Below, piece by piece: positions 1 to 36,289 of a stretch of DNA of 64,000 bases (position 1 is its first letter; each line of letters begins with the position of its first letter). The DNA comes from Pterobdella sp. o SKG-2022 (lineage: Eukaryota > Annelida > Clitellata > Hirudinida > Piscicolidae): positions 12,055,093 to 12,119,092 of the forward strand of contig OZ038321.1 of NCBI GenBank assembly GCA_964035795.1, written 5' to 3'. The position numbers were made by a program, and so were the translations under genes. Under the pieces are notes generated by a model. The model had not been told where the DNA came from, did not search any database, and worked only from the letters and a program-made list of their open reading frames with translations.

Positions 1-2450
1 TGTCATAGAAACTTGAAGAACATTTTTTGATCCAACACATTAAAACCTCAACACATGAAAAAGGTCATATACTTGACCTTCTCATTTCAAAAAAACACCA
101 AAAGATAGAGCAAACAATATTTGATACACCAACCTGTTTTTCTGACCATCATCTCATCACTTCACCTCTTTCTTTTCCTAAACTCAAACCTATACAAATA
201 ACCATAAATTACAAAAATATAAATAAAATACACTGAGAACTATTTAATAATGACCTCTACAAATCTCCTCTTTTCAATAACAATACCACCTCCAGTGAAG
301 AGTATGCCATTCTTCTCAACAACACAAGTCACCCTACTTGACAATCATGCTCCCATCCGTACAAAAACAATCAGGCAGTCACCCTTTCAACGACATCAAC
401 TGTCAAAAAAAACAATTAAAGCCAGGCGTTTTAGGAGGAAGATGGAAAAAATATATTTTAAGACCTTGCACATTGATGACAAATCTGCCTATGATGAGGC
501 TAAAAACAAAGCATGATCTTTGATTATGCAGGCTAAGATCGAATCCATCAAAGATGAGTTAGAAAATTCTAAAAACCCAGAAATGTTATGGAAAAAACTG
601 AATAGCCTCCTCCATCGCCAAAAACGCCAGCACAATAATGATGACACTGCGCTGCTATCGTATGATCTTTCAACTCTTTCTTTCTTAAGAAAGTTGAAAT
701 ACCCCATAATAATATGAAATCTCGTTTAAATAATTATAAATTAATAAGTGTAAATAATTCATTTAGATCAAACTCAAACTCTATAATAAGTTGCTTTGAT
801 GCAATCACTCCCTTTGATGTCAAGAAAATTATGAAAAAGTCATGTAAAAGAACCTCTCCACTTGACCCTTTTCCACACCAAGTTTTCAACCATTGTACCA
901 AACCGTTTTCTACAGCAATAGCCAAACTAATAAACATGTCTTTTCAAGAAGGACATTTTCCGAGCATCTACAAAACGGCCCAAATCACCCCACTTCTCAA
1001 AAAACCCAGCTTTGACCCCAATGTTCCAGAGCGTTTTAGACCAATATCAAACTTATCTACAATTTCTAAAATAGTCGAAAGAGCTATCCTAATACAACTT
1101 AGATCCCACATCACCAACAATCCCAACTTTCCAAGCTTCCAATCTGCTATCGCTTTAATCATTCAACAGAGACCGCACTTATTCACGTTCTCGATAAAGT
1201 TTACGTGGGCTACGACTATAAAAAAGCTTCTATCCTAACATCACTTGACTTATCTGCAGCATTTGACACCATCGATCACAGAGTTTTACTTGAGCGCTTA
1301 GTCGTGAGTTTGGGATAGAAAGTCTAGCACTCAAATGGTTAGGTCATATCCTACCGAGAAAGCAGTTTGTAAAACTTGGCACTCATAGTTCTTCTACAGT
1401 TACCATTGAACATGGTGTTCCACAAGGATCCGTTCTTGGACCACTTCTTTTCACCAGTTACATATCCCACATTTCCAGCATTTTCAATAATTTCAACTTA
1501 ACACATCACCAATATGCAGATGACATACAAATCCTAATCAAAATAAACCCCCATAACCTTTCAAACTCCATTTCCACTCTCACTGACTGCTTCAAAATGG
1601 TTGAAAGATGGTTTTTACTAAACAAACTTCAACTTAATACCTCGAAAACTGAAGTCATAAAAATTGGCACTCCACAACAACTGAGTAAATTTTCATCTCT
1701 TTCATCTATCAATTTTAGTTCCACTTCAATCGACCTCATCAAAAAATTAAAAGTCCTCGGAACCACTATTGATGAGAAATTATCATTCGACTACCATATT
1801 AAAACTGTCATTCGTTCTTGTAATCATCAGCTTCGAGCTTTATCTCACATACGTCAATTCCTCACCAATGATATGGCTTCAACACTGGTTCGTTGTTTGG
1901 TCCTCAGCAGACTTGATTATTGTAATTATCTTCTATAAAATATTACTAAACATCAACAAGAACGACTTCAGCGAAAAATGAACAAAGCTTCCAGGATATC
2001 ATTGAACATAAACACACCGCATCACTACCTTCATCACTCATCTAAAAATTACCTCTCCCAACTTCATTGGCTTCCAGTTTACAATAGAATAATTTTTAAA
2101 ATAGCATTAATAACTTATAAAACTTATACCACATCCATTTCAGGCTATTTAACCAACCTCATCCAGAACAGACCCAACCCAAGATTGCTTCGATCATCAC
2201 CTGCCACACTCCTCATAAAAAATAGTACCACTAATAAAATAACCGAACGAGGTTTCAGACATGGGTCTCCTGCTGTCTAGAACTTGCTACTACCCTACAT
2301 TAGAAAGTCACCATCATTAGCCACCTTTAAGTCTCATCTCAAAACATACCTCTTTAGACTATCTTTCAACAATATTTGACACGGGGGCGCCTTAGTTGCT
2401 TGCATTGGCTCTATATAAATAGTTATTATTATTATAGTTAGTATAATTAT
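1..2450 (+). mobile_element. Decayed CR1/L2-like LINE (endonuclease end, reverse transcriptase, 3' tail)
   Basis: This is a non-LTR retrotransposon already inside its endonuclease at the window edge. At 27-180 a frame reads STHEKGHILDLLIS and later SDHHLI, the C-terminal signature of the APE endonuclease. Reverse transcriptase motifs follow in shifting frames: LDLSAAFDTIDHRVL near 1240-1290, GVPQGSVLGPLLF near 1413-1450 and YADDIQ near 1515. The C-terminal domain (SRLDYCNYLL near 1905-1935) is typical of CR1/L2 elements. Frameshifts and stops at several points, for example near 715 and 1318, show it is dead. The 3' end near 2410-2440 reads ctatataaatag followed by a short tta repeat. It probably lies in an intron of BLTP1, whose 3' exons must be farther left. 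Confidence 0.85.
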
Positions 2451-2617
2451 TTTTGCATGCATAATCACGAACAATAATTTTCAATATTTCATTTAGAATT
2501 GTAAAAAAAAAATATTCGAAATTTTCAGAAAAAATTTAAATAAATATATATCGCTGGTTCTAAGCCATAACTATATAATTGAACTGCCGAAGCGAATCTG
2601 AGCACAAACCACACAAC

Positions 2618-25718
<23,101 letters not shown>

Positions 25719-26039
25719 GTCATCTGATTATAATTTAATATGTAAGTATATTAATGTAATCATTAAAAAAATTTCTACTAGAAAAAATTTTTTTATTTTT
25801 TCTTTAATCTACAAAACGTACGAGAACTTTTTGCAATGAAACTGAATGTTTAGACACAGACCCTTTTTGCTAACTTTCCATAAAATTGATTAAATAATAT
25901 GGTTTTCGTATCATCATCTAAATTAATTTTAGAACTGGTTAAAAAATCTATTTAACTAGCATTTCTACATTTCATTGTTCAAACTTTTACTTTTAAATTA
26001 TAAACAAAAGTTTTCTTATCGATTTTATCGTCGATTAAA
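25719..26039. promoter_or_regulatory. Putative bidirectional promoter between BLTP1 and VPS53
   Basis: This is the whole gap between two divergent start codons: BLTP1 on the minus strand at 25692-25718 and VPS53 on the plus strand at 26040. It is AT-rich, without repeats or coding potential. Such a short head-to-head spacing leaves room only for shared regulatory DNA and two 5' leaders. No TATA box or specific factor site can be named with confidence. Confidence 0.6.
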
Positions 26040-29000
26040 ATGTACAATGATGATGATGATTTTTTTAATGACAATGATTTTAATGATATTTTAGAATTTT
26101 CTCCACAAGTTCAAGAAGCTATAAACTCAGTGAGAATTTTTACATATACTTAGCTTTATGAGCAATACATTGGGTTTAAATCTGTTTCAATTTCTTTCAA
26201 GGTTTTTCCAAGTAATGACCACCTTGATGAGCACGATTTCAATGTGGTTGATTACATCAACAAATTATTTCCTACAGAACAATCTTTATCAAACATTGAT
26301 GAAGTTATAGAAAAAGTGAAGCAGAAAATAAAGTTATTTGTCATTTTTTGCACACACATTTTAATAACTTTCAAAACTACAGAGATCTTGATTCAGAAAT
26401 TGGGACAGTAGTTAGAGGTCAACAAAATGTTGCTGACAAAGGGAGACTAGCCTTAGAACAGTCCCAACATACCATTCTTCAATTATCAGCACAAATAAGA
26501 GATATTAAAGAAAAAGCTGATAGATCTGAAAGCATGGTTATTATTTCTCTGACAAGTTCACAATATATTTTTACCTAGTAGGAAGAGTTCTATAAGGAAG
26601 TTTTTTTTTATACCACATCACTAGGTCAAAGAAATAACTAGGGATATAAAACAATTGGACAATGCAAAGCGTAACCTCACAGTTTCTATCACAACCCTTA
26701 ACCATCTGCATATGTTGGTTGGAGGTGTTGACCAGCTTGAGTGAGTACTTCTCATTAATCAATTTTAACATGAATTTCTGAACATGGGAGCAAATTTTAA
26801 ATTATGATATTTTTTATTTAAAAGTTTTGCTGAATTAGTTTGATATGTTTCAATATCATCTTGAAAGATATTAATGAAATGAGTTTTTTAATATTCACTA
26901 AAATATAACTTGTTTTTCAGAAACTTGACTTTGAAACATGACTATAGTGAAGTTGCAAATCTTTTAGAAGCTGTAACAAATGTTCTAGAACAATTCCAAA
27001 ATTATCACAGCATTCCGCAAATTGCTGAACTTGCTAAAAGGTGAGTTTTACATAATCAATTAGTAATTGTAAGAGAAACATTCACAAAGTATTTATTTAC
27101 TTAAATTCTGAAGCTTTTTGTAAAGCAAAATTACATTATCAAGTGGTAATGTAAATTTGCATCACAAAATGCTTCATTATTTAGATTAAAAATACTCTTT
27201 GTTTGTTTTTCTCACTGCTTGATATAGGTTATTATACGTTAATGAGTTATTGGTGGAGGGGGAAGTAAAGGTAATAGAGAGAAGTAATGATTTCATGAAA
27301 AAAAAAATATAATGATTATAAAGAGTTGATGATATTAACAGCTTACAGAATTATCAATCAGTTAAATATTCTTTGAAATTGTTTCATATCTGTAATAATA
27401 TTGAAAATTAAATTATCAAACAATATCTTTTTAGTTTGGCAATTCATTCAATTTTTCTGAAACGACTTAAAATCAGATTCAAGTCTTATCAAACATGATT
27501 TTGTAATAATCTTATTACTATTATTGCATATACTAATGAGATAAATATAACTATTACAACTCATAATATTTTTTTGTTTTTATTATATTAATTATTCCTA
27601 CCTCATTACTAGAATATTTAATAAAATATAATTATACACGTTTTTATAAATAATATTTAGATATTTATTAGATATCGCCATCAGATATATAAAAGGCTTG
27701 TAATTTCATTGAAAAATAATTTGAATTTTTGGTTATTTTCATTCATTGTATTAAGTTGGACATTTAAAATTTCTATTATTTTGTTTTTATTATTCTTATC
27801 GTTAGTTTTCATATTAACCAATCCGGTGGAGAGTAGGTTGGTATTCATGGATTTATTTTGGCAGTTAACCATTCTGCAATTGCTATGTGCCCACCAGACT
27901 GGAAAATATTATTATATATAAATATTATTCTAAGGATCACTATCATTGATAAATTTACATGCATTGAAACCGTTTTCAGAGTGGCTTCTATAAAACTGGA
28001 ACTGGCGACCCAAATAAAGACAGATTTTGAAGATTCTTTCAAAGGGACCAATCTTAAGGTTTGACAGCTTAAAGTTTGTTAGAACTTTTGTTTGTATTTT
28101 TATTTGATAATGTAAGTTCATTCTACGAAATGTTTTGAGGAAAAAATAAACTTCAAAAAGTGATTCATTTTATTATTTGTTACAATGGCATTTGATACTT
28201 GTTATATTTCGATATTCATAAATATAAAGGTTGAATATTTTTTAATATATTAATAGAAATGTCACCTTAAATGTGCAAATCTATCATAATTGTCGGATAT
28301 GTTGTTCGAGCTTCGTTATAGAAATAATCAAATTCATTACGTTGCCTAGATGAACCAATCATTGTTGGCAGAGGCGTGTTTTGTGGTGAATGTTCTCGAT
28401 CCCAAGGTTATCATAATATTCTTTTATGACGTTCTTATTATATTTTTATTATAAACAAATTTTATATTGCGTCGCATTGTCTCATATTATTGTAGCCATC
28501 TCTTATCAAACCCTTGGTTATATATTGTATTTTAAATAGATTGATTTCAAAAAAACTTGAACAGGTGAAAAAAGACATCCTTTCGTCATTTATCAAGCAT
28601 CAACTTGCAGAATACGCTGTCTTATTCGCAGACGAACAAGAAGTTTAAACTACGTTATTTTACGATACATGCATCATAACTTTTAGAGTAATCTTATTAA
28701 AAATCTGACATAATTATGGCCCGCATAATTAGATGATATTGTTTTTTGTTTCATCTTTTCCATTAAATATTGAAGCTTAACAAAAAATTTCAAGTTTTGT
28801 TTTCATTTCTTAGAAATTGATTTTACTGATATGAAAGCTACTAATATTTTGATCAAGTGAATAAGCTTACTAAATTACACAATATTTAGACTAAGTTACA
28901 CATTATTCATATGATAGTGTTTCTAATCCATCAAACTCACTACAAAGGAGGCATGGCTGGACAAGATTGATCACAGGTATGCTTGGATCAAGAGGTGTCT

Positions 29001-32000
29001 ACTGCAATTTGAGGAAAAGTTTGGTCGCATGTTTCCCCCATCTTGGGAAATCTCTGAGCGCATCTGTGTGCAGTTCTGCATTGATACAAGGTGCTGAGGT
29101 TATTCTTTCAAAGGGTCTATTGGTTGTTTTTTGCGATGATCTATTTAAAGGGAAGCTTATAAATATAATCAAGCGATGTTTTTGATGGTCATATGCTGAA
29201 CTAATTATAAGTTTCTTTCCCAAGATATTTCAAAATTCACCGTTTTTTAAATACATCGGTGTTTTCAATTATACTTTCTTTTAAGAAATTTTTTTCATTT
29301 ATTTTTGTCAGTTTTTTTTCCTTTCAGGACTCAATTGGCTTCATTAATGGCAAAAAGAGTTTCAAGCATTGATGTTAAGCTACTTCTGTTCGCCATTCAA
29401 AGAACTATGAACTTCGAAAGCCTCTGCATGAAACGCTTTCCTGGAAGAACGATAGCTTCAGTGAGTGTTAATATTCTCAATTTTTATAATTATTTTGATG
29501 CTTTTACTATTGCTTATATGATTATAATTTTTCCATTATTTTCATTTTAATTTTTCTATTCTTAACTAATTTTCACAAGAAATTTCGAATAGATGGTAAT
29601 AAAAAGAATGATAATATTAAGACTGATGACTTTCATAAAGATGCAGAGCGCACCTGCACCAGTGGTCACGAGTCCCTCTTTGAACCCCTTTGACGAATAT
29701 GAGACCACTCCCACTCCAGCTGTTGAACCTCGAAACAACCCTAATCAGCCTGAAGTAAATATTTATAAAGCTTTTTTTAAAATCTTTCTATTTGAATGAA
29801 TGAATCAAAACTATTTATAGCCCGTTTTCTTTTTATCAAAGACAAAGCTTTTTAAAAAAAAAAATATCTCAAAGTCGGTATTTGCACTCACATTGTTCAA
29901 GATGAGTACAAAAACCATGTCTAGCTTCATTTTTTTTTCAATATAAGTTCGTCCCAAGTCATTTTTGGCCCACGTGGTTTCTTGCGGCAATCTGACTCCA
30001 ACTATCGCATCTGTCGGATTCAACCTATTTTTTGTTAAGAATACCTCGATGATTTTTATTATGTATACTATGATTAAAATTTAATCATAAAGTATTAGGA
30101 TTATGTCGGCCCGTATAGCTTAGCTGGTAGAGCATTAGACTAATTATCTAAAGTTACAAGGTTCGGTCCCGTGTGGGCCGACAATTAGCACCTGTTCCAC
30201 AGTGTTTTTTTTTAGATTAAATTTGTAGCAAGCGCTTTGATCTATAAGGAAAAGATTACATTAGATACCACATAAGATTACATTAAAAAACCATATATAA
30301 TAATTTTTTCAATAAATGATTTTCAAATAATTTAAATACATTGATGTACAGAATCACTTTTTTTAATGCAGAATCAAATTTATAATAATGATGATGATAA
30401 TAATAATAATAATACTCCAACATGGATATGTAAAGGGCACACATTTTTTATACCCAAATGCAAAAAAACAATAGATTCGAAGAACTATCGTTCTAACACC
30501 TGCTTACCCAACACATGAACTGTTCACGTCAATCATGGCAGAAAGAGTGCACAAACACATCGAAGAAAATAAAATTTTTCCATTAGAGCAAAAAAGGTGT
30601 AGAAAAGGATTGTATGGCTGTAAAGATCAACTTTTGACAAACAGAATGTTTATGGATAATATTATAAGTAGAGCCCGGAATCTAATTACAGCCTGTTTGA
30701 CTACAAAAAAGCCTTTGATAGTGTGCCTTATTCATGGATAATAAAATCTCTTCATCTCTATAAGATCTCTCCTCCTCTCATTAATTTTCTTGCTTTAGCT
30801 ATGAAACAATAAGAAACGACTCTTCTTTTGTCAAAACCGAAGGGTATTTTATCTTATGGTAACATCAAAATTAATAGTGGTGTTTCTCAATGTGACTCTA
30901 TCTCCACTCTTATTTTGTCTGATTCTATTTCTCTTAGCTAAAATAAATAGTAATAGTCAATATGAGTATAAAATAAATCACTTACTTTATATAGACGATT
31001 TAAAATTATATACAAGTAACGATAACGAACTGGAGGGATTAATAAAAACGGTAAAGGTGTTTAGTGATAATATAGGTATGCAGTTTGGATTAGAAAATGT
31101 GCAAAAGCCAGTTTCAAGCGAGGTAAACTAGTAAAAACTAACAATATTATAATAGAAAATCAAACCATAATAAAGGAATTAGAACAAGAAAAATCTTATA
31201 AGTATCTTGGTGTAGATGAAGGTGATGGAATACAACATGCAAAAATGAAGGAACAAATGAAAAAAGAATGCATTAGAAGAGTGAGGTTAATTACAAAAAC
31301 AGAACTTAATGCAAAAAACAGAATATTAGCAGTTAATACTTTAGCCCTACCGGTAATGACATTTAGTTACAATATTATAAATTGGAATTTAAATGAACTT
31401 AAAAAAATAGACACTAAGATAAGAAAACTATTAACATGTCAACTAATGCATCACCCTAAGGCAGATGTAGCACGTCTTTACATCCCAAGAAACAAAGGTG
31501 GAAGAGGACTGATGCAATTAGAACTATGTTACAAAACCTCAACTATAGGATTATACCATTATTTAACCAAAACCAAAGATTGGATGCTGAAATTAACAAT
31601 ACAACGTCAACATGAAAGTTCAAAGAAAAGCCACTCAGTCGTCAAAGAATCAATGAAGTTTAAAAGGGAATTTGACATTGAGTTTGGCTATGACCAGCTC
31701 GAGCTGATTGAAATTGCCCGTAAAGTGAAAAAAGACGCTAAACTAGAAGGCTTGAAACAACTTCAAGAGCGGTGGCATAACAAACCTTTTCATGGTCAGT
31801 TTGCAGCAAAAGTCAACAATCCTGATGTAGACAAAAAAGCAACTTATCACTGGCTCATTAGCTCAAGACTCAAATCCGAGCCAGAAGGATTTATAATTGC
31901 TGCACAAGATCAGAGTCTCTTCACCAAAAACTACCAGGCAAACATCATGCATAATGGCACAGAAGCCAAATGTAGATTTTGTGCTGATAAAGACGAGACG

Positions 32001-35000
32001 ATTGACCACCTCGTGTTTGGTTGCTTCATTCTGACCCCTGGAGAGTATAAAACTAGACATGAAAAAGATGGGCAATACCTGCACTGGAAAATTTGCAACC
32101 ATTTTTCAGTAGATACTACTAAAAATTGGTATGAGCACAAACCCGAAGCCGTCACAGAAGGACCAGGCTTTACAATCCTCTGGGATTTTCCAATCTGTAC
32201 AGACCGCACAATCCAAGCTAATCGCCCAGACATTGTTGTCTAAGACAATCAAGGGTAAACGTGCTATCTTATCGGCATGAGCGTATCATCGGACAAAAAT
32301 GTAGCAGCCAAAGTTTTTGATAAAATGTCAAAATTCAAAGACCTGGAAATTGAACTGAGCAAAATGTGGAAGCTCAAATTCAAAACTATTTCTTTGTTTT
32401 TTAGGATCATCGGGCCTTGTCGAAAAAGGCACAAAAGAGCTCATAAATATGATACCAGGGAAACCTTCTTTCAGAGAAGTGCAAAAAATTGTTTTGACTA
32501 GCACAGCTCATGTGCTAAAAAGAGTTCTTTCTATCTAAACCAAGTATTTCATTCCTCTTAGGATACTGGTAGTGACCTGATGATTGATCTCGAAATCAGC
32601 AAATCAAAAAGATAATAAAAATAAAAATAATGATCACAGGAAACCTTCATTGGACTGATATCCAAATGTTTTGAGAAACATCTGAACATATACATTGAGT
32701 CGCAAGATAGGTTTGTCTAAATTTTTATTTTCAAGCTTTAACAGTCATAATAACAATAGCATTAGCAACTTAAGTATTTAATTGTTACGAATCTTATATC
32801 ATTTAATGCACGTTTTTGCTTAACATGCAAAGCCTTTCTGCTTCGGTCTGTTTTTGAAAGTTTCTAAGGTTTAAAAAAAATAGAGTAAAAATTATAACAT
32901 AAACAAGAAAGGAAAAAGTTCTAGAAAACCATCATGGAACGGAATAACGTTTCAGCATAAGAGATGTGAAATAATACAGAGCTGAGTGCGTGAGAAAAGA
33001 ACGAAGCTATAAATAAATCAATATGAAAAATTTTCTCAGAAACCTTGCAGACATGATCGAAAGATTCAGTTCAGATTATCAACGAACAAAATCATCTCAA
33101 TCCAAAGACAGCAACATCCTGCCCAGTTGTGCAGACTTGTTTGTGTATTATAAAAAGTGCATGGTGCAATGTTTCCAACTCTCCACTGGCACCCCTCTGC
33201 TTCTCCTCACCAGAACATTCCAGAAGTATCTCAGAGAATATGCTAACAGGATTCTCATTAATAATCTCCCAAAGTATGTTTGGGTTTGGTGAGATTGATG
33301 AATATATAACTAGAGATTTTCGATTTTTTGGAGTTTCAAATTGTTCATTTAAATATTGTTTTTTTTACTGCTTGATTTTGCTTTTCTAAGTTTTTATATT
33401 TTTCAACATTCAATTAGCCTCGAAAATTCTGATTTTCGATGGATTTTATTATACTTGACATCCATCTAAGATAACTGTATACATTGCATGACAGAGTGAA
33501 TAAGCAGGAAAGTTTGGGTGGGTCGATAGCACGATTCTCCAAGCAAGAGGCTTCGATAGCTTCAGCCAGCAACTTCATTCAGAGCATCCTCAAGGTTCTT
33601 CGAGTTCACAAAAATTTTTGTGTTGATATATAATGATATGCTTTAGCTTAAAAACTCCGATATTTTTTCATTTAATTAAATTTACTTATAAACGTTTTGC
33701 GAAGGAAGGGAATGAAACAGTAAAGTTAAGTGAGGAGGAACAGGCCAGAGTGTGCAGTATATTATGTACGGCTGAATATTGCATGGAAATCACTCAACAA
33801 CTGGAAGAAAAACTCAAAGAAAAAGCCGATCCTTCACTCTCCTCTAAGCTGGACCTCCATGCCGAACAAGATATTTTCCATGGGTTGGTGGTCTTTCTAT
33901 ATTAACGTTGATCCTACTACCATTACTATTACTTTAAACGCCACACGGTCTCTTTATTACTACCGTAATTTTACTGTTACAATTACTTAGATTAATATCA
34001 ATTTTACTTTGAGCACTACTAATACTACTACGGAATATTGCTTCATATATTCCATAGAGTTATATCGAATTGTATCAACTTGCTGGTGCAAGACCTGGAA
34101 ACATCCTGTTACAGTGCTCTTATAGCCATGACCAAGGTGACATCTATAACAAAATCCACAATGTTCTAATTTTGGGTATATTTATTCAACTATTAAGCAT
34201 AATAATTATAAATATTAGATAATTATTAGACTGGTGAATGACCATTATTGAACCCCTTTCAGATGCCTTGGCAGAACATGGATTTGGTGGGAGATCAGAG
34301 CAGTTATGTCAGTTCAATAGTGAATCATTTGAAAAATAACACTGTCATTATAGGACAAAATCTACTTGCTACGAAAAAATACTTCACTCAATTTTGTATC
34401 AAATTCGCCACGTTAGCTCCCAAAATTAGATTCTCAAAAATATTTAATTTTAATTTTGATTACTATTAAAATATATATTTCATCACTTTATTATCATTAT
34501 AGGTTGTTTTTTTTGTAATAAAAAGTTTTATAATACCCAGGTCGTTTATACAAAAGTTCATAAATGCTCTGTTCAAGTGCAAGCCAATCAGCACAGTTGG
34601 AGCTGAACAGGTTTCACATTTTTTCCCATTAGTATTGTTCGAAATTTGCTTTGAGTTGTGTAGCATCATGTTAGAAAAATTTAGGTTGTTTAGGACAGCA
34701 TATTCATACCTTAAATATTTCTTGGAATTTTAAACGCTAAAAACTCGACTTATCTATTATCCCTTTGATAACTCTAGAAAGAATATTATAAAACCCTATC
34801 CTCAAATAACTTCGCCAAACCCACAGCTTTTGTTGGACACCCATTCATTAAAGATGATCTTACAAGAACTGCCTTCAATAGGCCTCAAGAATGACCGTCT
34901 GGCTCCCATCAGCTACACCAGGATCGTGATAAAAGGCATGACCAGGGCTGAGATGATTCTCAAGGTTTTATTGTTGTTGTAAGGCTTGCAGTATGCTTCA

Positions 35001-36042
35001 AAGGGTTTTTTTAGGTTATTTCTGGCTTTTTAAAAAAAAAGTGCTTTGAAAGGATCGGTTAAATTATCTTTTTTTTTATAAAATTTTTTTTTTTTTTGCG
35101 TCTAACCCATGCTAGCATGAAAACGGACGCAAAACGATGATGATGCTGATGTTGATGATGATGAATGCTGTTTTCGAAATTTTGATCAAGGATATCTAAG
35201 AAACTAAAAGGCTAATATTCTAAAAATTATTAAATTCTTTTGACGGTTCTTAGGAAATTTTATAACCCTTTTATATCTGAGGGAAACTTTAAAGTGGATA
35301 GCGTGCACACAGGTTATAATGTCACCGCACGACCACCTACCATCATTCGTCGACAACTACATCAAACTGCTTCCTGAAAGTGAGGTGACTGAACTGCAGA
35401 AAATCCTAGACATGAAGGTTTTGTTTATACTTTTATACATGAACTTTAAATTTCAATTTTTACTTTTCTATATATTTATAAAATATTTATTAAAAAACAC
35501 ACTCAATGTTCATTTACAAACACGTAAACCTTTTTTGTGAGACTAATTTAAGTAGTGTTCATTTATATAGATTTAGTATTTGTTATTTTAATCTTAATTT
35601 ATAACTTTGAAGAAAAATATATTTCCTGATGTAGAAAAATTAATCTCCATGCCTCCCTTTTTTTTCTTTTCCAAAGTTCTTATTGTCCAATTTTTGCAAC
35701 TTCATCAGTATTGGGTTTCTAAAAAGTTATACTTAGTTTTTCAAAATAATACTACAATTAATATTAATATTTATACTTCTAATACTGATAAGAATAATGA
35801 TATTAAACCAACGCACTCGTATCATAACATTCATTATTCAGCAAGTGACCGTTTTCTTTTCACAGGGCATGCGCAAAGTTGAACAATCAACAGTGATAGA
35901 TATATATCGTCATAAGACTCCCAACCCACCAGCCACTGCCAGCACTAATCCCTTTGACAACCCATCTCAGTCTTCTGCTGTCCCCGAACATGAAGGCAGT
36001 CGTATTAAGAAGCTTGAGAAACTTATTAAAAAGAAATTATAA
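26040..36042 (+). CDS. VPS53: VPS53, subunit of the GARP and EARP tethering complexes, complete gene
   Basis: VPS53 is the subunit common to GARP (endosome-to-trans-Golgi tethering) and EARP (endosomal recycling). Exons: 26040-26129, 26202-26332, 26383-26536, 26625-26740, 26921-27040, 27980-28058, 28350-28406, 28565-28642, 28948-29090, 29328-29460, 29641-29754, 32640-32710, 33040-33273, 33495-33594, 33705-33883, 34058-34136, 34263-34411, 34541-34610, 34827-34964, 35313-35417, 35866-36042. All 21 join in phase to give 838 residues, close to the human length. Hallmarks in order: [24 protein letters not shown] and [19 protein letters not shown] in the N-terminal coiled-coil; [68 protein letters not shown]; and the C-terminal [13 protein letters not shown]. 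The N-terminus is Asp/Asn-rich. The exon-8 donor (GTTTAA) is weak. Intron 11 carries a SINE and a LINE. Confidence 0.96.
27083..27205 (+). mobile_element. Palindromic element copy with short loop
   Basis: The inner arms gaagctttttgtaaagcaaa and its partner ending cacaaaatgcttc pair around attatcaagtggtaat. The outer ends acaaagtatttattta and aatactctttgttt also pair. It is the same family as 21178-21358, here in VPS53 intron 5. Confidence 0.65.
28101..28140 (+). repeat. Half copy of the palindromic repeat family
   Basis: tatttgataatgtaagttca followed by ttctacgaaatgtttt matches the right arm of the element at 21178-21358. It lies in VPS53 intron 6. Only one arm is recognisable. Confidence 0.5.
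30104..30285 (+). mobile_element. tRNA-derived SINE, tail type 1
   Basis: The tRNA-like head at 30104-30182 has pairing ends gtcggccc and gggccgac, an intact anticodon loop ctaatta (AAT, Ile-like) between tag and cta stem ends, and a B box (ggttcggtccc). The tail is that of 6680 and 17632 (aattagcacctgttccacag, then a diverged agcgcttt region). It lies in VPS53 intron 11, just upstream of a LINE. Confidence 0.85.
30400..32525 (+). mobile_element. LINE with restriction-like endonuclease domain (R2-superfamily type), inactivated
   Basis: A 5'-truncated element in VPS53 intron 11, same strand as the gene. Reverse transcriptase pieces: [11 protein letters not shown] near 30480, [13 protein letters not shown] near 30700 (frameshifted) and the catalytic YIDDLKLY near 30985. 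A long open frame at 31245-32243 carries the thumb and linker ([19 protein letters not shown]) and a CCHC-like cluster (CRF-C, then H--FGC). The terminal nuclease signature [19 protein letters not shown] is interrupted by TAA codons right after it, then continues MSVSSDKN and [13 protein letters not shown]. The sequence ends near 32520 with [18 protein letters not shown] residues. The stops inside the nuclease and the frame breaks in the reverse transcriptase show it is dead. Confidence 0.85.
34990..35175 (+). repeat. Poly-T tract plus hairpin and GATGAT-rich repeat end
   Basis: Between VPS53 exons 19 and 20 there is a T-rich stretch, then gcgtctaacccatgctagca and aacggacgc, which pair through gcgtc/gacgc around the palindrome catgctagcatg, then a short gatgat run. 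It looks like the 3' end of a SINE or LINE. From memory, similar ends are abundant in some mollusc genomes; I cannot verify that here. Confidence 0.35.
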
Positions 36043-36120
36043 TTTTGTTTGATTTTAACACATTTATTTTCATATTACTCAAATCTATTTTAAATGTGAT
36101 TCGGATTTTTTTCATATGTG

Positions 36121-36126
36121 ATTAAA
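36121..36126 (+). terminator. Candidate VPS53 polyadenylation signal
   Basis: ATTAAA, a common variant of the polyadenylation hexamer, lies 79 bases after the VPS53 stop codon. No stronger AATAAA occurs between the two. Confidence 0.4.
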
Positions 36127-36289
36127 CATAGTTTCATGTAACACAGCTGTTGACTAGTTTTATTACATAAACACCCATTTCAAAAACAAAGTGGAATACT
36201 AATTACTTAGATATAATAGAAACAAGCACCATGGTTTATTGAGAAACTTTATTTTTTTTGTATTTGGAAATTTTATTTAACCGTCAAAT

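Noticed and set aside
27681..28121. Several overlapping open frames on both strands around VPS53 exon 6
   Set aside because: They are hydrophobic AT-rich readings of intron DNA. Only 27980-28058 has splice borders, phase and family match.
29811..30023. Minus-strand frame of 70 codons in VPS53 intron 11
   Set aside because: It matches no VPS53 segment and no family I recognise. It lies beside a SINE and is not supported as a gene.
30104..30182. Functional tRNA-Ile genes suggested by tRNA-like folds here and at 6783, 17632 and 41581
   Set aside because: Each head is followed by a shared non-tRNA tail and shows mismatches in the stems, so these are SINE heads rather than tRNA genes.
35140..35165. 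GATGAT run as a CRISPR-like or satellite array
   Set aside because: It is a short imperfect trinucleotide tract at the end of a repeat, with no spacer structure. No CRISPR array exists in the window.
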